A stretch of 64,000 nucleotides of DNA from Bacillota bacterium (GCA_023410575.1 JAEYPP010000074.1:1-64000); one strand, 5' to 3'; positions 35,224 through 44,638 are shown, numbered from the stretch's first letter. The notes: a model not told the origin generated them from the sequence alone. A program made the numbers and translations.

Positions 35224-36996
35224 ATGGCATTCGATGGATTTGTAATCTCGAATTTAGTATCAGACTTCAAAGACAAGTTAGTTGGTGGACGAATTACGAA
35301 AATTAGTCAACCAGAAAAAGATGAACTTGTCCTTACAATAAAAAATTATGATCAATATAAATTGTTCATTTCCGCTTCAGCAGGACTACCTTTGATCTAC
35401 TTGACGGAAAGTTCAAAACCAAACCCGATGACGGCACCAAATTTTTGTATGCTGTTACGAAAGCATTTAAATAGTGCAAGAATTATTTCAATCACTCAAC
35501 CAGACTTTGAGCGAATTATACAATTTAAAATTGAGCATTTAGATGACTTAGGTGATGTTCGTCAAAAGTATTTAATCATTGAAATCATGGGAAAGCATAG
35601 TAATATTATTTTCTGTAACGAGGATATGACAATTGTTGATAGCATCAAGCATATATCAAGCTTTGTAAGCTCGGTTCGAGAAGTGTTACCAGGCCGTTCC
35701 TACTTTATACCTAAGACAATGGACAAGTTTGATCCTACGCAATTGTCGTATGAGGATTTTTGCACCAACGTCTTAACAAAACCACTCTCAATCGGTAAAG
35801 CGATCTATACAACACTTACTGGTATCAGCCCTCTTTTAGCGCATGAAATCTGCTATCGTGCAACGATTGATGCGGATTTGAATGCCAATCACATAAGTGG
35901 CGATGTAGGACTTCATCTTTATAATAATTTACAACGTGTTATGGAAATGGTAGCAAATAAAGAATACGTACCAAACATTATTTATAAAGATCATGAACCG
36001 ATCGATTTCTCATCCTTAGAGTTAACTTGTTATAAAAGAAATGAGAATTATAGCCAGACAACCTATGATAGTATCTCCACCGTTTTAGAAGATTTCTATG
36101 CCTCTAAAAATGCAGTAACTCGTATTCGACAGAAATCTGTAGATTTAAGAAAAATCGTCACGAATGCAATTGAACGTGATACAAAAAAATATGATTTACA
36201 GCTAAAGCAACTAAAAGACACTGAAAAAAGAGAGAAATATAAAATATATGGTGAATTACTAACTACTTATGGATATAACGCATCTCCTGGTGACAAATCC
36301 ATTACTGTTTTAAACTATTATACGAACGAAGATCTGACAATTCCTTTGGATGAAACAAAAACTGCGCTCGAGAATGCCAAACTATACTTTGAAAAGTATA
36401 GTAAGTTAAAGAGAACTTATGAGCACTTAACCAACCTCGTTGTAACTACAAAGGAAGAATTGGATCACTTAGATTCGATTCGAACATCTCTTGATATTGC
36501 AATGAATGAAGAAGATCTGATTCAATTAAAAGAAGAACTAGTTGATTATGGTTATATAAAGCGTCATACTTTAAAGACGAAAGGCCCGAATGGCAAACCA
36601 ATCAAAAAACCTAAGATCACAAGTAAGCCGTTCCATTATGTAACTAGCGATGGATTCCATATCTATGTTGGTAAAAATAATTATCAAAACGATGAACTTA
36701 CCTTTAACTTCGCAAATGGTAATGATTGGTGGTTCCACTCCAAAGGAGTTCCTGGATCTCATGTCATTGTAAGAACGAATGGAGAACAACTTCCTGACCA
36801 TGTATACGAACAAGCTGGTAATTTAGCTGCTTACTATTCCAAAGGTCGAGATAGTGAGAAGGTTGAAATCGATTATACAGAGAAGAAGAATGTAAAGAAA
36901 CCAAACAAAGGAAAACCTGGCTTCGTTGTTTACTATACCAATTATTCCTTAATGGCAATTCCTTCTATTGAAGGTTTGACATTGATTGAAGATTGA
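35224..36996 (+). CDS. rqcH: NFACT family protein RqcH (FbpA/Rqc2 homologue)
   Basis: Binds stalled 50S subunits carrying peptidyl-tRNA and directs alanine tailing of the nascent chain for degradation (ribosome quality control, Bacillus RqcH). The 590-aa length fits. The NFACT-N domain opens MAFDGFVISNLVSDF, with KPNPMTAPNFCMLLRKHL. Helical coiled-coil segments occupy about 295-440. The NFACT-R domain has NDWWFHSKGVPGSHVIVR, the family hallmark. The start has AAGGAAT upstream. Previously often annotated as fibronectin-binding protein. Confidence 0.95.
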   Translation: MAFDGFVISNLVSDFKDKLVGGRITKISQPEKDELVLTIKNYDQYKLFISASAGLPLIYLTESSKPNPMTAPNFCMLLRKHLNSARIISITQPDFERIIQFKIEHLDDLGDVRQKYLIIEIMGKHSNIIFCNEDMTIVDSIKHISSFVSSVREVLPGRSYFIPKTMDKFDPTQLSYEDFCTNVLTKPLSIGKAIYTTLTGISPLLAHEICYRATIDADLNANHISGDVGLHLYNNLQRVMEMVANKEYVPNIIYKDHEPIDFSSLELTCYKRNENYSQTTYDSISTVLEDFYASKNAVTRIRQKSVDLRKIVTNAIERDTKKYDLQLKQLKDTEKREKYKIYGELLTTYGYNASPGDKSITVLNYYTNEDLTIPLDETKTALENAKLYFEKYSKLKRTYEHLTNLVVTTKEELDHLDSIRTSLDIAMNEEDLIQLKEELVDYGYIKRHTLKTKGPNGKPIKKPKITSKPFHYVTSDGFHIYVGKNNYQNDELTFNFANGNDWWFHSKGVPGSHVIVRTNGEQLPDHVYEQAGNLAAYYSKGRDSEKVEIDYTEKKNVKKPNKGKPGFVVYYTNYSLMAIPSIEGLTLIED

Positions 36997-37016
36997 TGTC
37001 ATAAATCAAGTTATTA

Positions 37017-37221
37017 TGACGTCATTTTGCAAGAATAGACTATGAGCATGGAATGATGAACATATTCATTCGCAACACGCTCTCGCTTGAATGAAGTTCG
37101 TAACGGTACATAAGGGCCTAAAATACAGGCCCTAAGTACCGACGACTTCATAACAGTATGCTCCTGAATTATGTTCGTCATCCCATTGCAAGCAAGTTTA
37201 TATATCTGCAAAATGACGTAC
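37017..37221. repeat. Intergenic repeat with inverted ends (family B, copy 1)
   Basis: The first ~134 bases (37017-37150) match the copy at 38127-38264. The shared core reads CAACACGCTCTCGCTTGAAT, then GTTCGTAACGGTACATAAGG and the hairpin GGTAC...GGCCT/AGGCC...GTACC. This copy also has long imperfect terminal inverted repeats: GACGTCATTTTGCA (37018-37031) with TGCAAAATGACGT at about 37207-37219. The gap between rqcH and the PHP gene holds nothing else. Confidence 0.75.
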
Positions 37222-37289
37222 GAAACTGTAGTAAAGTACTTTAGACACATATTATATAAGGTCACAACAGACGCATTAGGAGGAATGAT

Positions 37290-38114
37290 ATGATTATTGG
37301 TGATTATCATACACATAGTTATTTTTCGACGGATTCGAAAGCAAATCCTGAAGAGATGATTCAAGCTGCGATTCAAATCGGCTTAAAAAAATATTGTTTT
37401 ACTGACCATATGGATTATCGATATCCTCATCCTGATTTTGGGCCATTTATTTTTGATGTAGATGAATATTTTAAAACACTTACTTACCTTAGAGATAAGT
37501 ATGAAGATAAAATTGAGATCTTGATTGGGATTGAACTTGGTCTTAGAAATGAACCTGAACTAAAAAATGAAATCTACGAAAATTATAGCAAATTAATAAA
37601 AAGCAATCCTTTTGATTTCGTACTTGGTTCAACTCATGTCTTAGATAATTATGATCCTTATTTACGACCTTTTTGGACTACTCATACGACAAAGCAAGGA
37701 ATTACTGATTATTTCAACTCCATTGCACATAATGCTAAGTTTTATGATATGATTCAAATTTATGGGCATCTAGATTATATTGTTCGATACATTCCAGATG
37801 AAATCAAACAGTATGATGTTATCGACTATAAAGATGCGATTGATGAGATGTTGACTTCTATTATTCATAATGGAAAAGGAATCGAATGTAATACTTCAGG
37901 ATATAAGTATGGTCTGGGTGTAACGCATCCAAAGACTGAACTTCTAAAGCGTTATCGTGAACTTGGTGGTGAATTAATCACTATCGGTTCTGATGGACAT
38001 AAACCAGAGCATATTGCCTATGATTTTGCAAAGGCAGAAGAATTACTAAAGAGCCTTGGTTTTCGTTATTATGCAGTATATCAGCAACAAGAGCCTGAGT
38101 ATATTCCGCTTTAA
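37290..38114 (+). CDS. PHP-domain phosphatase, HisJ/HisK-type histidinol phosphatase
   Basis: 274-aa PHP metallophosphoesterase. Metal-binding motifs are GDYHTHSYFSTDS at the start, FTDHMDY, IGIELGLR, LGSTHVLD, YGHLDYIVRY and the late GSDGHKPEHI. Length and motifs fit the histidinol-phosphatase subfamily (last step but one of histidine synthesis), but no other his gene is nearby, so another phosphoester substrate is possible. GGAGG lies 7 bases before the ATG. The gene sits between two copies of a 134-bp repeat. Confidence 0.88.
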   Translation: MIIGDYHTHSYFSTDSKANPEEMIQAAIQIGLKKYCFTDHMDYRYPHPDFGPFIFDVDEYFKTLTYLRDKYEDKIEILIGIELGLRNEPELKNEIYENYSKLIKSNPFDFVLGSTHVLDNYDPYLRPFWTTHTTKQGITDYFNSIAHNAKFYDMIQIYGHLDYIVRYIPDEIKQYDVIDYKDAIDEMLTSIIHNGKGIECNTSGYKYGLGVTHPKTELLKRYRELGGELITIGSDGHKPEHIAYDFAKAEELLKSLGFRYYAVYQQQEPEYIPL

Positions 38115-38126
38115 CAGCGAGCAGTC

Positions 38127-38264
38127 TGACGTCATTATGCACATTAATATGTTAGGAATATGGGATGAGAAACATAATTTATACACAACACGCTTTCGCT
38201 TGAATGAAGTTCGTAGCGGTACATAAGAGCCTAAAGTACAGGCCCTAAGTACCGACGTTTTCAT
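38127..38264. repeat. Intergenic repeat (family B, copy 2)
   Basis: Matches 37017-37150 over its whole length with about 75-80% identity by eye and near-identity in the last ~75 bases. It lacks the right-hand inverted end of copy 1. It begins 13 bases after the PHP stop. The minus strand reads an open frame through it (see findings). Confidence 0.75.
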
Positions 38265-38399
38265 TTCTTGTAAATATACCATATGATACCTCCATTTCTA
38301 TGCCTCGCTTGTTGAACTAAATAATATCATAAGGTACATAAGTTTGCAATTGCAGGTAAAGCTAATACTACAAAAACATTTTTACTTAATCGTATAACA

Positions 38400-38430
38400 A
38401 AAAGAAACCCGCTTCGCGAGTTTCTTTTTA
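38400..38430 (-). terminator. Bidirectional terminator between the PHP gene and mnmA
   Basis: AAAAAGAAACCCGC, TTCG loop, CGAGTTTCTTTTT: one mismatch in the stem and T-runs on both strands. It lies 31 bases past the mnmA stop. The sequence between the repeat and this hairpin (38265-38399) holds nothing I can identify. Confidence 0.85.
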
Positions 38431-38460
38431 CTCTATGATTAAGTTCGTATTCCTATCAAT

Positions 38461-39540
38461 CTAGCACTTACTTATGATTGTTGCACCACCTGCCACATAA
38501 TCACCATCATAGAATACAATTGCTTGTCCTGGTGTTATTGCACGCTGTGGTTCTTCAAAATCACAACGGATTTTATCCTCTCCAATTTTGGTAATACGAC
38601 ATTTTGCGCCTTCATGACTATAACGAATCTTTGCGATAAATTCCATACCATCCATAAATTCAGGAACTGACATTGCGTTCACTCGGTCTGCGATTAAACT
38701 ACTAGCAAATACATCATCGTTCGAGCCAATGACAACTTCATTCGTTTCCGGACGAATTTCTACAACGAATGCAGGTTTTCCGAAAGAGATACCAAGACCT
38801 TTTCTCTGTCCGATTGTATAATGTATAATTCCTTTGTGTTTTCCTAAAACGTTGCCCTCTACGTCTACAAAATTACCTGTAGGAAGTTTTTTACCTGTGT
38901 AATCTTCAATAAATCCTGCATAATTATTATCTGGAACAAAACAGATTTCCTGACTATCTGGTTTATTCGCAACATACAGACCAATTTTAGCAGCAATCTC
39001 ACGAATTTGATCTTTTGTATATTCTCCTACCGGCATCAAAGTTCTCTTTAATTGCTCCTGAGTTAAGTTATAAAGAGCATAAGTTTGATCCTTGGCTGCA
39101 GTTGCAGATTTTCTTAATGCATATCGACCATTGTCTAATTGTTCTATCCTAGCATAATGTCCTGTTGCTATATAATCAGCTCCAATGGATAAAGAACGGT
39201 CCAATAAAGACTCCCATTTCACATAGCGATTACATGCAATACATGGATTCGGCGTACGTCCACAAAGATATTCCGAGACGAAATAATCCATAACATTTTC
39301 TTTAAATGGTGCCTTAAAGTTCATTACATAATACGGAATCTCTAGTGCGTTTGCTACTCGCCTTGCATCATCGACAGCGCTAAGCCCACAGCAGCCTCCA
39401 TTCTCTTCTTGAACCTTTTCTTCTTCATCCTGCCAGATCTGCATTGTCACACCAATCACATCATAGCCAGCTTCTTTTAATAAATATGCTGCAACCGAGG
39501 AATCAACCCCTCCAGACATACCAACAACAACCTTCTGCAT
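38461..39540 (-). CDS. mnmA: tRNA-specific 2-thiouridylase MnmA
   Basis: Thiolates U34 of Lys, Glu and Gln tRNAs with sulfur from a cysteine desulfurase. The 359-aa length is normal. It has the PP-loop [12 protein letters not shown] at residues 7-18, the catalytic cysteines in [12 protein letters not shown] and SQEICFVPD, and GQRKGLGI. The start at 39540 has AAAGGAG 9 bases upstream. Third gene of iscS-nifU-mnmA, an arrangement that couples desulfurase to both clusters and tRNA. Confidence 0.97.
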   Translation of the reverse strand: MQKVVVGMSGGVDSSVAAYLLKEAGYDVIGVTMQIWQDEEEKVQEENGGCCGLSAVDDARRVANALEIPYYVMNFKAPFKENVMDYFVSEYLCGRTPNPCIACNRYVKWESLLDRSLSIGADYIATGHYARIEQLDNGRYALRKSATAAKDQTYALYNLTQEQLKRTLMPVGEYTKDQIREIAAKIGLYVANKPDSQEICFVPDNNYAGFIEDYTGKKLPTGNFVDVEGNVLGKHKGIIHYTIGQRKGLGISFGKPAFVVEIRPETNEVVIGSNDDVFASSLIADRVNAMSVPEFMDGMEFIAKIRYSHEGAKCRITKIGEDKIRCDFEEPQRAITPGQAIVFYDGDYVAGGATIISKC

Positions 39541-39613
39541 TTTAACAAACTCCTTTAATATAACTCTATTATTCCATCATTCACGCTACATCAAAGAAGA
39601 TTGATTGTCTTTT

Positions 39614-40054
39614 TTAGTATTCTTCACACTCTTCTTCGTCCTCATGAATGTCGCTCTTTGGTTTTTCTAAACCTTCAATTTTGATACCATTTTTCTCTGC
39701 ATAATCCCATAATGCAGCATGTATTGCTTCTTCTGCTAATAAGGAACAGTGTACCTTAACTGGTGGCAATCCGTCAAGTGCCTCCATAACTGCTTTATTC
39801 GTAACCTTTAATGCTTCCTCAATTGTGAGACCTTTTACAAGCTCAGTTGCCATGGAACTTGTTGCAACGGCTGCTCCACAACCAAAAGTTTTAAACTTAC
39901 ATTCACGAATAACGTGGTTTTCATCAATATCAAGATACATTCTCATGATATCTCCACATTTCGCATTACCTACAGTACCTACTCCACTCGCATTTTCTAA
40001 CTCACCAACATTTCTTGGATTTTGAAAATGATCCATTACTTTATCACTATACAT
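39614..40054 (-). CDS. nifU: Fe-S cluster scaffold protein IscU/NifU type
   Basis: 146-aa IscU-type scaffold on which [2Fe-2S] and [4Fe-4S] clusters form. The three cluster ligands are visible: GNAKCGD, KTFGCGAAVATSS and VHCSLLAEEA. The start is MYSDKVMDHFQNPRN (40054), 8 bases after GGAGG. The acidic, Cys-containing tail (EDEEECEEY) is unusual. It lies between iscS and mnmA; also likely to serve the nitrogenase genes at the other end of the window. Confidence 0.95.
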   Translation of the reverse strand: MYSDKVMDHFQNPRNVGELENASGVGTVGNAKCGDIMRMYLDIDENHVIRECKFKTFGCGAAVATSSMATELVKGLTIEEALKVTNKAVMEALDGLPPVKVHCSLLAEEAIHAALWDYAEKNGIKIEGLEKPKSDIHEDEEECEEY

Positions 40055-40161
40055 ATTCATAACCTCCATTTATCTAAATAAAACTACTTGCCACGAAGTG
40101 GCTCTTGTCCTTTATCATAATTCAGAAAAAACACTTTTCAGGTTTCTTCTGATTCTTAATT

Positions 40162-41343
40162 TTAGCGATGCTTCTTTACATAATCTTCATAAAGTGGGGA
40201 CATTGCTCTTAAATTAGCAACAATTTCTTTAATACAATCAACTGTGTAATCAATATCTGCTTTTGTCGTATCTTCACTTAAAGTTAATCTTAAACTGCCG
40301 TGCGCAATCTCATGAGGTAAACCAATCGCTAACAATACGTGAGAAGGGTCGAGAGAACCAGAAGTACATGCAGAACCACTTGAACCTGCAATTCCCTTCA
40401 TGTCAAGCATAATGAGTAAGGATTCACCCTCTATAAAACGGAAGCAGAAATTCGCATTGTTTGGTAAGCGGTTTGTCTTATGACCATTCAAACGTACAAA
40501 CGGAATCTCACTTGTTACTCTTTGAATTAAATAATCACGAAGTTCTTTTTCCTGTTGTGTTCTCTGGCTCATCGAAGCAACTGCTAATTCAACTGCTTTT
40601 CCAAGTCCAACAATGCCAGGAACATTCTCTGTACCAGCACGGCGCTTACGTTCTTGACCACCACCATGTATTAAGGAACGTAATTTTAATCCCTTTCGAA
40701 TATAAAGAAAACCGATACCTTTTGGTCCGTTAATCTTATGTCCTGATGCACTTAACATATCGATGTTGTACTCATCAACATTAATTGGAATCTGTCCAAA
40801 TGCCTGTACAGCATCTGTATGAAATAGAATACCATTTTCTTTTGCTATTTGACCAATTTCCTTAATTGGCTGAATCGTTCCAATTTCATTATTGGCAAAC
40901 ATAACAGAAATTAAAATTGTTGTTGGACGAATTGCTGCTTTTAATGCCTCTAAATTTAATGTACCGTTTTCATCAACTGGAACATAAGTAACTTCAAAAC
41001 CTTTACTCTCTAGATATTCACAAGTATGCAATATAGCATGATGCTCGATTGTTGATGTTATTATATGATTGCCTTTGGATTGGTAAGCTTCAGCAGTACA
41101 TTTTAAAGCCCAGTTATCTGATTCTGATCCACCAGCTGTAAAATATATTTCATTATTGCTACAATTCAAAGCAGCTGCAATCGTATCTCTCGCTTGTGTT
41201 ACTGCCACTCTACTTTTTGTTGCAATATCATAAACACTCGATGGATTTCCATAATACTCATTAAAATATGGCAACATAGCTTCTACTACTTCAACTTTTG
41301 TTTGGGTTGTTGCCGCATTATCTAGATAAATTCGTGTACTCAT
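40162..41343 (-). CDS. iscS: Cysteine desulfurase IscS/NifS type
   Basis: PLP enzyme that takes sulfur from cysteine for clusters and tRNA. 393 aa. The PLP lysine is in SASGHKINGPKG. The sulfur-carrying cysteine is in GSACTSGSLDPSHV, the short-loop form seen in NifS/IscS. It also has YLDNAATTQTK at the start and HTDAVQAFG. ATG at 41343 follows AAAAGGAG. First gene of the iscS-nifU-mnmA operon; the upstream gap with spoVB contains operator-like inverted repeats. No iscR is next to it. Confidence 0.97.
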   Translation of the reverse strand: MSTRIYLDNAATTQTKVEVVEAMLPYFNEYYGNPSSVYDIATKSRVAVTQARDTIAAALNCSNNEIYFTAGGSESDNWALKCTAEAYQSKGNHIITSTIEHHAILHTCEYLESKGFEVTYVPVDENGTLNLEALKAAIRPTTILISVMFANNEIGTIQPIKEIGQIAKENGILFHTDAVQAFGQIPINVDEYNIDMLSASGHKINGPKGIGFLYIRKGLKLRSLIHGGGQERKRRAGTENVPGIVGLGKAVELAVASMSQRTQQEKELRDYLIQRVTSEIPFVRLNGHKTNRLPNNANFCFRFIEGESLLIMLDMKGIAGSSGSACTSGSLDPSHVLLAIGLPHEIAHGSLRLTLSEDTTKADIDYTVDCIKEIVANLRAMSPLYEDYVKKHR

Positions 41344-41447
41344 CCTATATATCTCCTTTTATTTTTATTGTATTTGCATGCTATATTGTACGTTCTCTTA
41401 TATTTATATGTGACGTAATCTCACAGATGATTTTTATAAATCTACAA

Positions 41448-41482
41448 ATCATACTGCTTTAGTATGATATGGATATCATACT
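41448..41482. promoter_or_regulatory. Operator-like palindromes between iscS and spoVB
   Basis: ATCATACT (41448-41455), GCTTT, then a perfect 22-base palindrome AGTATGATAT-GG-ATATCATACT (41461-41482). The half-site occurs three times in alternating orientation. It is 105 bases from the iscS start and 125 from the spoVB start, so could act on either gene. Confidence 0.55.
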
Positions 41483-41606
41483 CTTCTAATTTTGATTTGT
41501 CAATATCATTCTCACTATTGTAATGCATTCGTTCATAGAGTAATTTTTCTCTGAATATATATTAGTAATTTGAACTTATAAAAGCAAGCGATAAGGAGTA
41601 CAAAGT

Positions 41607-43127
41607 ATGAGTAAAAATACTATACTAAAGGGTACTTTAATACTAACGATTGCTGGATTACTAACAAGAATCATAGGATTCTTTTATAAAATATTTTTGT
41701 CAAATGCTCTAGGTGCTGAAATGTTAGGTGTATATCAGTTAATTTTTCCTATTTATAGTATATGTTATACATTATACGCCTCTGGCATTCAAACTGGAAT
41801 CTCTAAATTAGTGGCAGAGGAATTTGGTAGGAATAATCAAAAAAATGCAAGAAAAATTTTACAAATCGGAATATTCGCTTCTGTCACTATTGCACTTATT
41901 CTGTCTATTATGATTTACTTTGGAAGTGACTTTATAGCTAAACATTACTTAATGGAGGAAAAAAGTGCTGATTCACTGCGAGTTTTAGCTTATGTATTCC
42001 CATTCTGTGGAATCACTGCATGCATCAATGGTTACTACTACGGTAAGAAAAAAGCGATCATCCCAGCTGGGACACAACTCTTAGAACAGATTGTACGTGT
42101 CTCCTTCGTTTATTTCTTTGCTCTTATTTTCGGAGAAGGAAAATTATCAATTACTTGTGAACTTGCCGTCTGGGGTATCGTCTTAGGAGAGATTGCATCC
42201 AATATTTTTAATATCCTTTCATTAAAGTTCCAAAAAGAAAGGAAATGCAATAAAGACAATAAAACTTCTTCCTTTGGGAAAGCATTAGCAAAATTGAGTT
42301 TTCCTTTATCAATGAATCATGTTCTAATCAGTATACTACATAGCTTAGAAGCTGTTATGATTCCTGCTATGTTGCGACGTTCTGGATTAAGCACAACACA
42401 AGCACTTAGTGTATTTGGAATTTTGAATGGAATGTCACTTCCATTTTTACTTTTTCCATCAACAATTACAAATTCCTTATCTGTTTTATTATTACCTGCT
42501 ATCTCAGAAGCTAAAGCAAAAGAAAATAACAAAGCAATTACTCGTACTGTATCGGTTTCACTAAAATACTGCCTAATTCTTGGAATATTTTCAGCAGGTT
42601 TCTTTATTTATTTCGGAGAATCACTTGGAATGTCAGTATTTCATATAAAAGAGGCTGGAACCTATCTTAGCATTCTTGGTTGGCTTTGTCCTTTCCTTTA
42701 TGCTACAACAACACTTTCCAGTGTAATTAACGGACTCGGTAAAGCAAATCTTACATTTGTAAACTCTGTAATTGGGTTATCCACTCGTATTATTATACTA
42801 GCCATAGCCGTCCCGAAATTTGGAATTATGGGCTATCTCATATGTTTATTAATTAGCCAGCTTATCATTACCAGTCTTGATTTATTTATAGTGTTCAAAT
42901 ATATTCCTTTTCCATTGGATGCAATGAACTCCGTAGTGAAGCCAGCAATTACCATCTGGTTGGGTTGTTCTCTATTCTACCGTATTTATGAATTTCTTGC
43001 CGCCACTGTTAACATCAATAAAACTGTCATTATTCTTACCTGCTGTATTGTGCTTGGACTTGTCTATATCTATGTACTACGAGTTCTTAATGCAATACAA
43101 CGTGGAGAATGGAATATCAAATCATAA
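41607..43127 (+). CDS. spoVB: Polysaccharide/lipid flippase, SpoVB (MVF) family
   Basis: 506-aa membrane protein with about fourteen helices, of the MOP/MVF flippase superfamily. It has the SpoVB-type N-terminus (ILKGTLILTIAGLLTRIIGF) and GAEMLGVYQLIFPIY. SpoVB is required for spore cortex in Bacillus; related YtgP-like proteins flip lipid II, so the paralogue is not certain. The site GATAAGGAGT lies upstream of the ATG. Monocistronic; divergent from iscS. Confidence 0.88.
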   Translation: MSKNTILKGTLILTIAGLLTRIIGFFYKIFLSNALGAEMLGVYQLIFPIYSICYTLYASGIQTGISKLVAEEFGRNNQKNARKILQIGIFASVTIALILSIMIYFGSDFIAKHYLMEEKSADSLRVLAYVFPFCGITACINGYYYGKKKAIIPAGTQLLEQIVRVSFVYFFALIFGEGKLSITCELAVWGIVLGEIASNIFNILSLKFQKERKCNKDNKTSSFGKALAKLSFPLSMNHVLISILHSLEAVMIPAMLRRSGLSTTQALSVFGILNGMSLPFLLFPSTITNSLSVLLLPAISEAKAKENNKAITRTVSVSLKYCLILGIFSAGFFIYFGESLGMSVFHIKEAGTYLSILGWLCPFLYATTTLSSVINGLGKANLTFVNSVIGLSTRIIILAIAVPKFGIMGYLICLLISQLIITSLDLFIVFKYIPFPLDAMNSVVKPAITIWLGCSLFYRIYEFLAATVNINKTVIILTCCIVLGLVYIYVLRVLNAIQRGEWNIKS

Positions 43128-43142
43128 GAAAATTACTTCGAT

Positions 43143-43210
43143 CGGTGAAAGGATTTTAAAATTATATTCGATATCACAAATATAAAGAATATATTAGGAT
43201 CCTTTCACCG
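43143..43210. terminator. Inverted repeat downstream of spoVB
   Basis: CGGTGAAAGGAT (43143-43154) pairs perfectly with ATCCTTTCACCG (43199-43210) across a 44-base AT-rich loop. It lies 15 bases past the spoVB stop, where it may end transcription, but there is no T-run. Confidence 0.4.
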
Positions 43211-43231
43211 TAGCTTATTACGTAACCATAT

Positions 43232-43366
43232 TTAATTGTTAATTTTATTTCCTATCGTTAGGTAGTTAAGCAGTATAATAAAAATAATTAAAACTAATGA
43301 TATTGTAAATATCCCTAACATTCCTTTTAACAGAATTGTCAGTCCAAGCGATATTTCTCTTTGCAT
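43232..43366 (-). CDS. Minimal OadG-like subunit of a sodium-pumping decarboxylase
   Basis: 44-aa product with one long membrane helix: MQREISLGLTILLKGMLGIF then TISLVLIIFIILLNYL. It starts at the ATG at 43364-43366, 8 bases after AGGAGG and 12 bases after the OadB stop. The helix with its GMLGIF stretch resembles the membrane anchor of OadG/gamma subunits, and the position next to oadB supports that. The usual longer Pro-rich and zinc-binding tail of OadG is absent. The assignment rests on helix pattern and context. Confidence 0.7.
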   Translation of the reverse strand: MQREISLGLTILLKGMLGIFTISLVLIIFIILLNYLTIGNKINN

Positions 43367-43377
43367 CGTAAGACCTC

Positions 43378-44511
43378 CTACATTAATTTTGATACAATTG
43401 TCATAATCAAACCACCCGCTACAACCGATGCAATCTGTCCCGAAACATTAACACCAACCGCATGCATTAATATAATATTTCCTTGCTGTTCTTTCGTTGC
43501 AAGCTTTTGAACAACACGAGCAGACATTGGGAATGCTGAAATTCCAGCTGCCCCTATCATCGGATTAACTTTTTTCTTTCGAAATAGGTTTATAAGTTTT
43601 ACAAATAAAACTCCTCCAATTGTATCAAAGAAAAAGGCTAGTAACCCTATTACCATAATTAGTAATGTTTTTATATTTACAAATGCATCTGCACGTAAAC
43701 TAAATGAAATAATAAGTCCAAGCAATAACGTAATTAGATTTGATAACGAGTTTTGTGCTGTTTCTGATAAAACTCGCAAGACTCTACACTCACGGATCAA
43801 ATTGCCAAACATTAAAAATCCAACAAGAGCTACAGATTTGGGGGCCACAAGTCCTACAACTAAAGTAACACCGATTGGAAACAAAATTCTTGCAAGTTGA
43901 GATACATTTTTCGGATTGTATTCCATTACAATACGCCGTTCCCTTTTTGTAGTAACTAACTTGATTGCAAATGGTTGTATAATTGGTACTAATGCCATAT
44001 AAGAATAAGCAGCTACGGCGATAGCCCCAATGTAATTCGATTTAAAAAATTGAGAAACGAAAATTGAGGTAGGCCCATCCGCTGCACCAATAATACCAAT
44101 AGATGCTGCATCTCTTAACTCAAAGCCGAAAAGAAGTGCTACAATCACAGCAACAAAGATTCCGAACTGAGCTGCTGCACCAAATAACATCATGATAGGA
44201 TTTGATAATAACGGACCAAAATCGATCATTGCTCCAATTCCGATGAAAAGCAAAATCGGTAAAGCTTCCGATGCCTCGATTCCAAAGTGGAAAAGCCATT
44301 CGATGATTCCGTCTACCTCTCCAACACCCTCAACAGTTTTATTAATTACACCAGACAGAGGTAGATTCACCAAAATTGAACCAAATCCCATTGGTAATAG
44401 TAAGGCTGGTTCATACTCCTTTTTAATTGCCAAATAAATCAGACTTCCTCCAACTAAGTACATAACAATTTGCTTAAAAGTCACGAGTGTCAAACTCGAG
44501 AATAAATCCAT
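43378..44511 (-). CDS. oadB: Sodium-transporting decarboxylase beta subunit (OadB/GcdB family)
   Basis: Membrane subunit that couples decarboxylation of a carboxybiotin to sodium export. The 377-aa length fits. Key segments are GIIGAADGPTSIFVSQFF, GIGAMIDFGPLLSNP and the C-terminal NPMIGAAGISAFPMSARVVQ. About ten helices. The start at MDLFSSLTL (44511) follows AGGAGG at 5 bases; the Met just before is too close. Followed by a tiny OadG-like gene. No carboxyltransferase (alpha) or biotin-carrier gene is in the window, so the substrate (oxaloacetate, methylmalonyl-CoA or glutaconyl-CoA) is open. Confidence 0.93.
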   Translation of the reverse strand: MDLFSSLTLVTFKQIVMYLVGGSLIYLAIKKEYEPALLLPMGFGSILVNLPLSGVINKTVEGVGEVDGIIEWLFHFGIEASEALPILLFIGIGAMIDFGPLLSNPIMMLFGAAAQFGIFVAVIVALLFGFELRDAASIGIIGAADGPTSIFVSQFFKSNYIGAIAVAAYSYMALVPIIQPFAIKLVTTKRERRIVMEYNPKNVSQLARILFPIGVTLVVGLVAPKSVALVGFLMFGNLIRECRVLRVLSETAQNSLSNLITLLLGLIISFSLRADAFVNIKTLLIMVIGLLAFFFDTIGGVLFVKLINLFRKKKVNPMIGAAGISAFPMSARVVQKLATKEQQGNIILMHAVGVNVSGQIASVVAGGLIMTIVSKLM

Positions 44512-44638
44512 CATATCCTCCTCACCAAATTCACTTAATATTACTATTATCATATTGGTAGAACTTATGGAGAAGTTTTCATTTTTATGATATATCGATT
44601 CAAAATTTTCGCCTTATTGTATCCTTCTTTTTTAACGT

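Noticed and set aside
37014..37376. 120-aa minus-strand open frame across the repeat and the start of the PHP gene
   Set aside because: Antisense to the PHP start, no ribosome site at its first Met; the frame follows from the repeat sequence.
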